This document shows, in pieces, positions 58,701 through 64,000 of a stretch of DNA of 64,000 nucleotides (the first letter of the stretch is position 1; each line of letters begins with the position of its first letter). The notes beneath the pieces were generated by a model, which saw only the letters and a program-made list of their open reading frames with translations, ran no database searches and was not told where the DNA came from. Source of the stretch: Nonomuraea roseoviolacea subsp. carminata (GTDB lineage Bacteria; Actinomycetota; Actinomycetes; Streptosporangiales; Streptosporangiaceae); assembly GCF_024172185.1 (NCBI RefSeq), contig NZ_JAMZEC010000001.1:1860001-1924000 (forward strand), written 5' to 3'. A program made the position numbers and the translations under genes.

Positions 58701-59127
58701 TGTCGGGCTTGAGGTCGCGGTGGACGACGCCCGCGTCGTGGACGGCGGTCAGCGCGGTGGCGATCGCCGTGGCCAGCCGGTGCAGGTCGTCCCCGGCGAA
58801 GCGCCGGCCGCCCGTAACGGCCTCCCGCAGGCTCGCGCCCTCGACGTACTCGCTGACGATGTACGGCCTGGGCCCGTCGAGATCGGCGCCGAGGACCCGG
58901 GCGGTGCAGAACGACGCCACCCGCTGCGCCGCGACGACCTCCCTGGCCATCCGCCCCCGCAGCTCCTTCTGGCCGGCCAGGTCGCCCCGCAGCACCTTGA
59001 CCGCCACCCGCGTGCCGGCCTGGTCGTACGCCTCGTACACGACGCCCTGGCCGCCCGCGCCCAGCCGCCCGGCCAGCCAGTACGCGCCGAGCCGCTGCGG
59101 GTCCCCGTCGATCAGTGCGTTGCTCAC
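55675..59127 (-). CDS. Ser/Thr protein kinase fused to an NTPase-like C-terminal segment, membrane helix and WD40 domain
   Basis: A 1,150-residue protein. A Hanks-type kinase spans about 10-260: GRLGAGGQGVVYEA, Lys in VAVKVLRG (about 43), HRDLKPDNVLLG (about 136), IDFGVAR and GTPGYMAPEAFSG. Residues about 310-450 (AEDAYAALSPADRELVPDVFLRLV, ILTLTRAERDFLEAGAAL-type end) match the winged-helix tail of nSTAND1 proteins, but their ATPase domain is missing. A membrane helix lies at about 459-482. WD40-like repeats fill about 540-1130 (VWDVATG, LWNLATG, VWDTRTG, VWDVGRG). GTG 59127 starts just before the kinase. The orientation puts the kinase inside and the propeller outside the membrane (inference). 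Confidence 0.88.
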   Translation of the reverse strand: MSNALIDGDPQRLGAYWLAGRLGAGGQGVVYEAYDQAGTRVAVKVLRGDLAGQKELRGRMAREVVAAQRVASFCTARVLGADLDGPRPYIVSEYVEGASLREAVTGGRRFAGDDLHRLATAIATALTAVHDAGVVHRDLKPDNVLLGPDGPRVIDFGVARTQEMSLTTTGVVAGTPGYMAPEAFSGERVGPAADVFAWGAVVLFAATGKDPFSGESLGAVMHRVLSHEPDLAVLPGSLRGLVRAALAKDAARRPRSRELLLGLLNADGPAGADGAAGETARLLARGADDGGRLGAPGDDPALGVIAEDAYAALSPADRELVPDVFLRLVTVTEDGFLMPREARRSELPADADRVLTAFPYLVSAVDGGERLRLLRPALPLAWPRLRAWIAANRDGLSIHRQIWTAAERWEERGRKDADLLHGSSLDDALRWAAAERRNITLTRAERDFLEAGAALTRRRSRRTRALAAGLGVLLVVSLVAGGLAVRQSVTLAEQGETLARQRDTSESARLAGVAESVRGRDPVLAMLLSAAAGRLSPTAEARSSLFASLADQATGAFHDPATGPDVARALSVDGRTLVSVSPGEARVWDVATGRRTGGFTGALTTPGRPAARLRQVAVSEDGRLLAVADTKGVALWNLATGARVGPRVPASEEIDLQISFSGGLLVIDTGQGKTIRDPRTGRSTMVPTLDKVAVHPGGDYVVAGGKRWALPSGKALPGFPGICSNCAAWAGFSRDGRRLAIGDDKGLTVFDARTRKELTFLADWDRMATPVFDRDGQVLAGLGATLRLYEVDADEPLVYERTLPDLASAIGFGPDGVRYLSEDTVVTLPPYTVEAEPADEVELDPGGRLLASHALDASDVRLADPRGWDPSRARTAGRALAAGPSDPYDSELSFSRDGRRLALRRSEDVVVWDTATGGELARVPLSGITDGSLPGPAGLWTAEARTFTLWGLPGGRRVKQVSRPRLSGWTVTARGRLVGLDADRLRMVDLESGQPYGPRLPFPGATEDVWFDADAKLVAADFAGKVGVWDTRTGAQVGDWLRVGAAPWAAAFSPDDRLFAFASQDKTLTVWDVGRGQPVGPVARLTDSARSVVFTADSAEVVAIGRKARLTRLPVAVGPLIQAVCARAGRGLTAAEWARHLPGRAYRPGC

Positions 59128-59294
59128 GCGGGGTTGGACTACCGCCGCGCCCGGTTGGTTGGCCGCTCGGACGATCAGGGCGCGGCCGGGCGATCCCGGC
59201 GGGCGCGCTGACGAAGCACTGCGGAAAACCACAGGTCATTCCGGGCACACGCCTCATTACCCCCCGTAAGGGCACGGACCTAGCGTTCCTCGTC

Positions 59295-61580
59295 ATGACC
59301 GGAACGTTGATCGAGGCGCCGCGCCGGGTCGTGGCGGGGCTGTCGGCCCTGCTCGTCCTCGCCGCGCTGATCATGCTGACCGCCATGGCGGACAGCACCA
59401 TGCAACCCCTGCCCGCCTCGGCGCCCAGCAGCGAGTTCAGCGCCGGGCGGGCCCTGCGGCATCTCGAACGCTTCGCCACCGAGCCGCGCCCGATCGGCGG
59501 CGCGGCCGGCGCGCGGGCCAGGGACTACCTGGCCGGGCAGCTACGGGCCGCGGGGCTGGAGGTCATGACGCAACGGGCGATCGGCGCCAACGCCTCGACG
59601 GGACTGGCCTCGTTCGGGCAGGTGCACAACCTGGTGGCGGTACGGCGCGGCAGCGACCCGACCGGGACGGTGCTGATCGCGGCGCACTACGACTCGGCGT
59701 CCATGGGCCCCGGCGCCTCCGACGACGCCGCGGCCGTCGCCGCGATGCTGGAGACCGTACGGGCGCTCGGCGGCACCGCGCTCCGCAACGACCTCGTGCT
59801 GCTGATGAGCGACGGCGAGGAGGACGGCGTGCTCGGCGCGGAGGCGTTCGCCCGCGAGCACCCGCTGGGCCGCGAGGGCGGGGTGCTCCTCAACTTCGAG
59901 GCCCGCGGGGTCGCCGGGCCTTCCATGCTGTTCGAGACCACCCCCGGCGACGCCGAGCTGGTGCGCGCGTTCGGGCAGTCCGTGCCGCACCCGCGCGGCA
60001 ACTCCTCCCTGATGGCCATCTACCGCCTGCTGCCGAACAACACCGACTTCACGCCGCTGACCCAGGCCGGGTTCACCGGCATGAACTTCGCCTACCTCGA
60101 ACGCTCCTCCCGCTACCACACCGCCCAGGACTCCCTGGACCAGCTCGACCGGGGCAGCCTCCAGCACCACGGCTCCACGATGCTGGCGCTGGCCCGCACG
60201 CTGGGGAACGCGGACCTCGCGACGCTGCGGGCGGGCCACGACGCCACGTACTTCCGGGTCCTCGGCGTCATGGTGCGCTATCCGCAGGGCCTCGTGTGGC
60301 CGCTCGCCCTGCTGGCCGTGGCCGCGGTCGCGGGGCTCGCGCTGGTGGCCCGCCGCAGGCGGCTGCTCAGCCTGCCGCGCCTGGCCGTGGGCGTGGTGTC
60401 CGGGATCGCGCCGCTCGCGCTGGCCGTGGTGCTGGCCCAGGGGCAGTGGCAGGTGATGGCCGGGGTCCAGCCCGTGTACGACGTGATGGGCGGGCTGCTG
60501 CACCGGCCGGGGCCGTTCCAGGCGGCCGTCGCGCTGCTGGCCGTGGCCTCGGTGCTGGCCTGGTACGTGGCGCTGCGGCGCGTGGCCGGGCCCGCCGCGC
60601 TGGCGGTCGGCGCGCTGGCCTGGCCGGCGGTGCTGGGGGTCGCGTGCGCGGCGTACGCGCCGGGCGCCGCGTTCGTCCTCACCCTGCCCGCGCTGGCGGG
60701 CGCGCTCGGCGGGCTGGGCGCGGTGCTGCTGCCGCCGCGCTGGCGGGTGGTGGCGCTGACGGCCGGCGCCTCCCTGGCGGCGGTGCTGCTGCCCGCGATG
60801 GCCCGGCTCGTCTTCGAGGGCCTGGGGCTGGCCCTGGGCGGGGCCGCCGCCCTGGTCGTGGCGCTGTTCGCGCTGACGCTGCTGCCCTTCGCCGAGCTGC
60901 TGCTGCCCCGGCGGTGGCGCCCGGCCGTGCCGGCCGTCGCCGCGGCGCTCGCCCTCGCCCTCACCGCCGGGGGGCTGGCGGTGGACCGCTTCGACGCGGC
61001 CGACCCGGGGCGCACGCATCTGGCGTACGTGATGGACGCCGACGCGCGGACGGCCCACTGGGTCAGCGCCGACACCGACCCGCCCGCCTGGACCAGGCGT
61101 CACGTCTCCGGCCACGACACCACCGGGCTCCCGCCCGGCTACGCCCGCGGCGCGCTGTGGACCGGGCCGGCGCCCGCCGCCCCCGCCGCCGCTCCCCGCC
61201 TCACGCTGCTGGGCCGCGAGGGCGGCACGATCCGGCTGCGGGTACGCGCCGGTCGCGGCGCCCGCTCGGTGACGCTCCGCGTCGAACGCCCGATCACCGG
61301 GGCGACGGCCGCGGCCCGCGGGCTCACGCCCGTGACCGTGCCCGTGACGGGGACGCGAGCCAGGACCTGGCCGGGCGAGGTGCGCTTCCGCGGCCTGCCC
61401 GCCGGCGGGGCCGAGATCGCTTTGCGGGTGGCGGGGGCGGGCCCGGTCCGCGTGACGGCGGTCGCCGAGACGGACGGCCTGCGCGCGGTGCCGGGGTTCG
61501 CCGCCATGCCACCGTCGCTGGTGGCCTCGACCCGGGAGGACGGCGGCCTCACGGCGGTCACCCGCACGTACACCTTCTGA
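59295..61580 (+). CDS. Membrane M28 aminopeptidase family protein
   Basis: A 761-residue protein. A signal-anchor lies at residues 12-32. The M28 zinc peptidase domain covers about 50-300, with ligands in IAAHYDSASMGPGASDDAA, MSDGEEDGVLGAEAF, LNFEARG and SSRYHTAQDS. Seven to eight further membrane helices run from about 335 to 570, followed by a beta-rich extracellular domain. This layout resembles the membrane M28 proteins related to vacuolar Pff1/ERMP1. No ribosome-binding site is seen before ATG 59295, and a TAGCGT hexamer lies 9 bases upstream, so it may be translated from a leaderless messenger. Its stop codon is the first element of a repeat array. Confidence 0.88.
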   Translation: MTGTLIEAPRRVVAGLSALLVLAALIMLTAMADSTMQPLPASAPSSEFSAGRALRHLERFATEPRPIGGAAGARARDYLAGQLRAAGLEVMTQRAIGANASTGLASFGQVHNLVAVRRGSDPTGTVLIAAHYDSASMGPGASDDAAAVAAMLETVRALGGTALRNDLVLLMSDGEEDGVLGAEAFAREHPLGREGGVLLNFEARGVAGPSMLFETTPGDAELVRAFGQSVPHPRGNSSLMAIYRLLPNNTDFTPLTQAGFTGMNFAYLERSSRYHTAQDSLDQLDRGSLQHHGSTMLALARTLGNADLATLRAGHDATYFRVLGVMVRYPQGLVWPLALLAVAAVAGLALVARRRRLLSLPRLAVGVVSGIAPLALAVVLAQGQWQVMAGVQPVYDVMGGLLHRPGPFQAAVALLAVASVLAWYVALRRVAGPAALAVGALAWPAVLGVACAAYAPGAAFVLTLPALAGALGGLGAVLLPPRWRVVALTAGASLAAVLLPAMARLVFEGLGLALGGAAALVVALFALTLLPFAELLLPRRWRPAVPAVAAALALALTAGGLAVDRFDAADPGRTHLAYVMDADARTAHWVSADTDPPAWTRRHVSGHDTTGLPPGYARGALWTGPAPAAPAAAPRLTLLGREGGTIRLRVRAGRGARSVTLRVERPITGATAAARGLTPVTVPVTGTRARTWPGEVRFRGLPAGGAEIALRVAGAGPVRVTAVAETDGLRAVPGFAAMPPSLVASTREDGGLTAVTRTYTF

Positions 61581-61855
61581 GGACGGGCGACCTCCTGACG
61601 GCGGGCGACCCTCTGGGGGTCGATCTCCAGAGGGTGGGCGACCTTCTGGGGGCGACCTCCAGACGGCGGGCGACCTTCTGGGGGGGCAGCCTTCTGGGGG
61701 GATGACCTCCCGACGGCGTGCGCCCCTCTGGGGGCGGCCCCCAGAGGGCGCGCGGCCTCTTGACGGCGCGGCCCTTTTGAGGGGGTCACCCTCTGGTGGC
61801 GGGAGAACTCTTGAGGGCGGAAGACCTCCTGAGGGCGACCTTCTCGCGGGAGGCC
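61571..61855. repeat. Degenerate tandem array of about 17 units
   Basis: About 17 units of 14-20 bases with consensus RCCTYCTGRSGGCGGGCG fill most of the 369-base gap after the M28 gene. The first unit is the end of the gene itself (Thr-Phe-stop, ACCTTCTGA), so the array seems to have grown from the 3' end of the coding sequence. It contains a very stable hairpin at 61724-61748 (CCCTCTGGGGG-cgg-CCCCCAGAGGG) that could end transcription. 61856-61949 shows nothing identifiable. Confidence 0.85.
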
Positions 61856-61949
61856 CGCGGCGCCGTGGGCCGAGAGCGCACGGCGTCGCGCCATGGAGCG
61901 GCATGAAGACCGCGCGCGACGGCGTCACGTCCCCACGTCTCCGGGGGCG

Positions 61950-62642
61950 TCACGTCGCGGGCGGTGCGGGCTCCTCGGTGAGGCCGAAGGCGGTCCAGCC
62001 GAGGGCGGGGAAGCCGGCCGCCGCCGCGACGGCGGCCGAGGCCAGGTTGTCGGGGGCGTGCATGTAGGTGGGCACCGCCCCCTCGTCGAGCACCCGGCGG
62101 GCGGCCTGGGCGACGAGCGCGCGGGCCAGCCCGCGCCCGCGCGCCTCGGGAGCTGTCACGACCGCCAGCTCGTGACCGTACGGGTCATGCTTCTTGATCC
62201 CCACGCCCGCCAGGTGCGCCCCCGTCTCCGGGTCCCGGGCGACCAGCACGTCCCCGCCGAAGGGCCGCAGCCACGCCGGCGTCCCAGGGTCCTCCGCCGC
62301 CGTCCACTCCCCGGCCTCGGGCAGGGACGCCGGGGCGAGCGTCCACCGGTAGACGGCGGTGAACCACTCCCGCTCCGGATACCCCACCAGGGCCGGAACG
62401 CGCGGACCCAGCGCGGCGAGGTCGGCCTCCTCGGCGTACAGGCGCGTCACCGGCCCGGCGTGCGCGGGCGGGACCGACAGGACACCTCCCTCGGGCGACG
62501 CGATCCCCATGACCGGGTGGAGCCTGCCGTCCCAGCCGGGCCGCGTCCGCGCGGGTTCGCCGACGACGTCCAGCTCGGACGCGGGTGGCCAGGCGCCGAG
62601 CCAGCGGGTCAGGTGCTCGGCGAGTCGTCCTCCGGGTGTCAT
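61950..62642 (-). CDS. GNAT family N-acetyltransferase
   Basis: A 230-residue acetyltransferase. The C-terminal GNAT core has the acetyl-CoA loop VTAPEARGRGLARALVAQAARRVLDEG and ends AAGFPALGWTAFGL. The N-terminal 100 residues form a substrate or partner domain I do not recognise. ATG 62642 follows GAGGAGG on the minus strand. It is divergent from the AhpD-like gene. Confidence 0.83.
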   Translation of the reverse strand: MTPGGRLAEHLTRWLGAWPPASELDVVGEPARTRPGWDGRLHPVMGIASPEGGVLSVPPAHAGPVTRLYAEEADLAALGPRVPALVGYPEREWFTAVYRWTLAPASLPEAGEWTAAEDPGTPAWLRPFGGDVLVARDPETGAHLAGVGIKKHDPYGHELAVVTAPEARGRGLARALVAQAARRVLDEGAVPTYMHAPDNLASAAVAAAAGFPALGWTAFGLTEEPAPPAT

Positions 62643-62706
62643 TCTCCAGCCTCCTCGATACGGTGCGGGGGTATAGTATCGCCACCCGAGACCGAGGAGT
62701 GACCCC

Positions 62707-63228
62707 ATGAGACGTCTGACCCCACTAGCCCCGGCGGAGGCGCCCGGGAAGTCGCGCGAACTGCTGGACGACATCATCGAGAGGAGGGGCGGCGCCGGGG
62801 AGATGATCTCCACGATGGCCCACTCCCCGGCCGTGCTCCAGGGCTATCTCGACCTGTCCCGGGCCATGCGCCGCTCGAAGCTGCCCCGCGCCCTCAGCGA
62901 GAAGATCTCCCTCGCCGTCCAGGAGCGGATCGGCTGCGGCCTCTGCCTCGACGCCCACACGACGGCCGCGAAGGCGGCGGGACTGAGCGAGGCCGACATC
63001 GCCCTCGCCCGCCAGGGCACCTCGGCCGACCCGCGCGAGGCCGCGCTCATCGGCGTCGCCGTCCGCGTCCTCGCCGAGCCGTCCTCGATCACCGACGCGG
63101 ACGTCGCGGGCCTGCGCGAGCAGGGCTGGAGCGACCGGATCATCGCCGAGCTCCCCGGCCTGGTCGCCCTCAACCTGCTGACCGGCTCCTTCAACCTGCT
63201 GGCCGGCCTCGAACCCCACTATGAGTGA
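62707..63228 (+). CDS. Carboxymuconolactone decarboxylase / AhpD-like protein
   Basis: A 173-residue helical protein. The peroxidase-type motif is ERIGCGLCLDAHTTAAKAAG, with the redox CxxC and downstream His as in AhpD. It could act as an alkylhydroperoxidase in antioxidant defence. ATG 62707 follows GAGGAG. The 64-base divergent promoter holds CGATAC and GTATCG arms 14 bases apart around a TATAGT hexamer, a possible repressor site. Confidence 0.88.
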   Translation: MRRLTPLAPAEAPGKSRELLDDIIERRGGAGEMISTMAHSPAVLQGYLDLSRAMRRSKLPRALSEKISLAVQERIGCGLCLDAHTTAAKAAGLSEADIALARQGTSADPREAALIGVAVRVLAEPSSITDADVAGLREQGWSDRIIAELPGLVALNLLTGSFNLLAGLEPHYE

Positions 63229-63470
63229 TAGTAGTCACATCCGCACCGGGCGCGCGCCGATCCCGACAGACTCCACCAAAGGTAAAGGATTCTGCATAAA
63301 ACCCCAGTTCAGGGATGTTTCATGACAAAAGCCGACAAACCACCTCTTGCCGGGCCCTATACCCATCACTTACCTTGAGCGCCCCGAGGAGTACGGCCGG
63401 GAGAGACATCGGCCGGGCTCCTCACCACTGCCAAGACCGCGCCGCCCAGGCGGGATCCGATCCTGCCCGG

Positions 63471-63622
63471 GTTGGCGCGGCCGCCGAATCCGCGGTCATC
63501 GCGGAGCCGGGGACCCAATCCCCTTGGGGTGAATCGGAGCGCCGTCCACGGCGGCGTCCCGTAGGGCACTTCCACGCCCGAACCCGTCAGCTAACCCGGT
63601 AGGCGGCATGGAAGCAAGGAGC
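63471..63622 (+). ncRNA. Cyclic di-AMP riboswitch (ydaO/yuaA type)
   Basis: The actinobacterial form of this riboswitch is recognisable by its ordered conserved blocks: GGTTGGCGCGGCCGCCGAATC near 63470, GGAGCCGGGGACCCAA at 63502-63517, GGGGTGAATCGG at 63527-63538, GTAGGGCA at 63561, then CCCGAACCCGTCAGC and TAACCCGGTAGGCGG up to 63605, with the closing GGAAGCAAGGAG carrying the ribosome-binding site. In actinomycetes it controls peptidoglycan hydrolase and resuscitation-factor genes, generally turning them off when c-di-AMP is high. It sits directly before the secreted protein at 63634. Upstream, 63229-63470 holds its promoter region; no other gene is seen there. Confidence 0.9.
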
Positions 63623-63633
63623 AAACCCCCAGC

Positions 63634-64000
63634 ATGACCTCGCACGTCCCCTCTCGTGCTCGCACGTCCGCCGCCCTCCCCCGGCTCGCCCTCGGCGTGA
63701 CGATCGCCGCCGGCGTCGTCCTGTCCGGCCTCCCGGCCTCCGCCGACGACCCCCATTCCGCCGAGCGGACGGCCGCCTCCCGCGGCGCCACCGTCCCCGC
63801 CGCCCTGGACGACGTCCCCGCCAAGGCTGACGCCCCGGCCCAGGCTGACGCTCCGGCCCGGGCCGACGCCCCGCCCCAGGACGCCCCGGTCCCGAACAGC
63901 GCCCCGATCGAGAAGGTCGCGCCGATCCAGAACAGCGCTCCCGTCGAGAAGATCGCGCAGGCCGCCCCGCCCCAGGTGAACGCCACCGCCCCGAAGACCG
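63634..64000 (+). CDS. Secreted protein under c-di-AMP riboswitch control, 3' end outside window
   Basis: The frame is open from ATG 63634 to the window end, 122 residues seen. A Sec signal peptide covers about 1-38 (LALGVTIAAGVVLSGLPASA-DD). An Ala/Pro/Asp-rich linker follows, with repeats of KADAPAQADAPARADAP and NSAPIEKVAPIQNSAPVEK. No catalytic domain is reached. From the riboswitch and the linker, a wall hydrolase (NlpC/P60, LysM, transglycosylase or Rpf type) is expected downstream; this is inference. AAGGAG lies 12 bases before the start. Confidence 0.8.
   Translation, partial: MTSHVPSRARTSAALPRLALGVTIAAGVVLSGLPASADDPHSAERTAASRGATVPAALDDVPAKADAPAQADAPARADAPPQDAPVPNSAPIEKVAPIQNSAPVEKIAQAAPPQVNATAPKT

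Noticed and set aside
55618..59211. Open frame of about 1,200 codons antisense to the kinase-WD40 gene
   Set aside because: Composition is that of a shadow frame, and the minus strand shows complete kinase motifs in order.
61571..61855. CRISPR array
   Set aside because: Units are contiguous and degenerate with no unique spacers of constant length, and no cas genes are nearby.
59541..61928. Open frame of 795 codons antisense to the M28 gene with Arg/Pro/Gly repeats
   Set aside because: Its repeats only reflect the DNA array after the M28 gene; the plus strand has all M28 zinc ligands.
1..64000. tRNA or rRNA genes
   Set aside because: No cloverleaf with the conserved T-loop and acceptor pairing, and no rRNA sequence, was found by eye. 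A tRNAscan-type search would settle it.

Overview
The window comes from a high-GC Gram-positive actinomycete. Base composition is well above 70% GC by eye, third codon positions are almost always G or C, and many genes start with GTG or overlap as ATGA. A c-di-AMP riboswitch of the actinobacterial type lies at the right end. The mix of secreted hydrolases, sugar ABC transporters, IS701 and stand-alone tnpB points to a Streptosporangiales soil organism (Nonomuraea-like). That placement is inference; no rRNA or tRNA gene was seen.

Layout. 1-2764: tail of a sugar-isomerase operon (xylA fragment, TIM-barrel isomerase, Gfo/Idh dehydrogenase). 2895-8053: small regulators and enzymes, a secreted DUF4434-like protein and a frameshifted gene remnant. 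8095-11902: two divergent secreted cell-wall enzymes, a GHL10/DigH-like glycoside hydrolase and an N-acetylmuramoyl-L-alanine amidase, ending in the same C-terminal domain. 11993-13851: a complete IS701-family element with an extra passenger gene. 13944-19982: a six-gene ABC importer of the rhizobial GlpSTPQUV (glycerol) type. 20051-22252: RecD2-like helicase. 22337-30900: a polysaccharide/uronide-type catabolic locus (heparinase II/III-like lyase, DeoR-LacI hybrid regulator, 2-hydroxyacid dehydrogenase, sugar ABC importer, YesL/DUF624 protein) with CGATC-rich operators before both transcription units. 31021-38042: metal-flavoured region (His-tailed DHA2 efflux pump, His-rich DUF4396 protein, ArsR/SmtB repressor with operator, CDF zinc exporter) split by a stand-alone tnpB, a secreted esterase and a STAS protein. 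38053-46395: unlinked metabolic enzymes plus an ECF sigma factor overlapping an MltG-domain membrane protein. 46415-54027: MocR and PucR regulators and a catabolic set (MHS transporter, YtcJ-like amidohydrolase, diaminopropionate ammonia-lyase-like enzyme). 54141-61580: vanadium-haloperoxidase-like phosphatase, a kinase-WD40 protein and a membrane M28 peptidase. 61571-61855: a degenerate repeat array. 61950-64000: acetyltransferase, AhpD-like protein, and a c-di-AMP riboswitch before a secreted protein cut by the window end.

The genes that most clearly work together are the amidase/GHL10 pair. An amidase removes stem peptides and leaves denuded glycan strands; DigH-type GHL10 enzymes cut such strands; both proteins carry the same C-terminal domain. 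A second theme is short tandem duplication: perfect or near-perfect 15-45 bp repeats occur in coding N-termini, across two stop codons, across one ribosome-binding site and start, and as an array at the end of the M28 gene.
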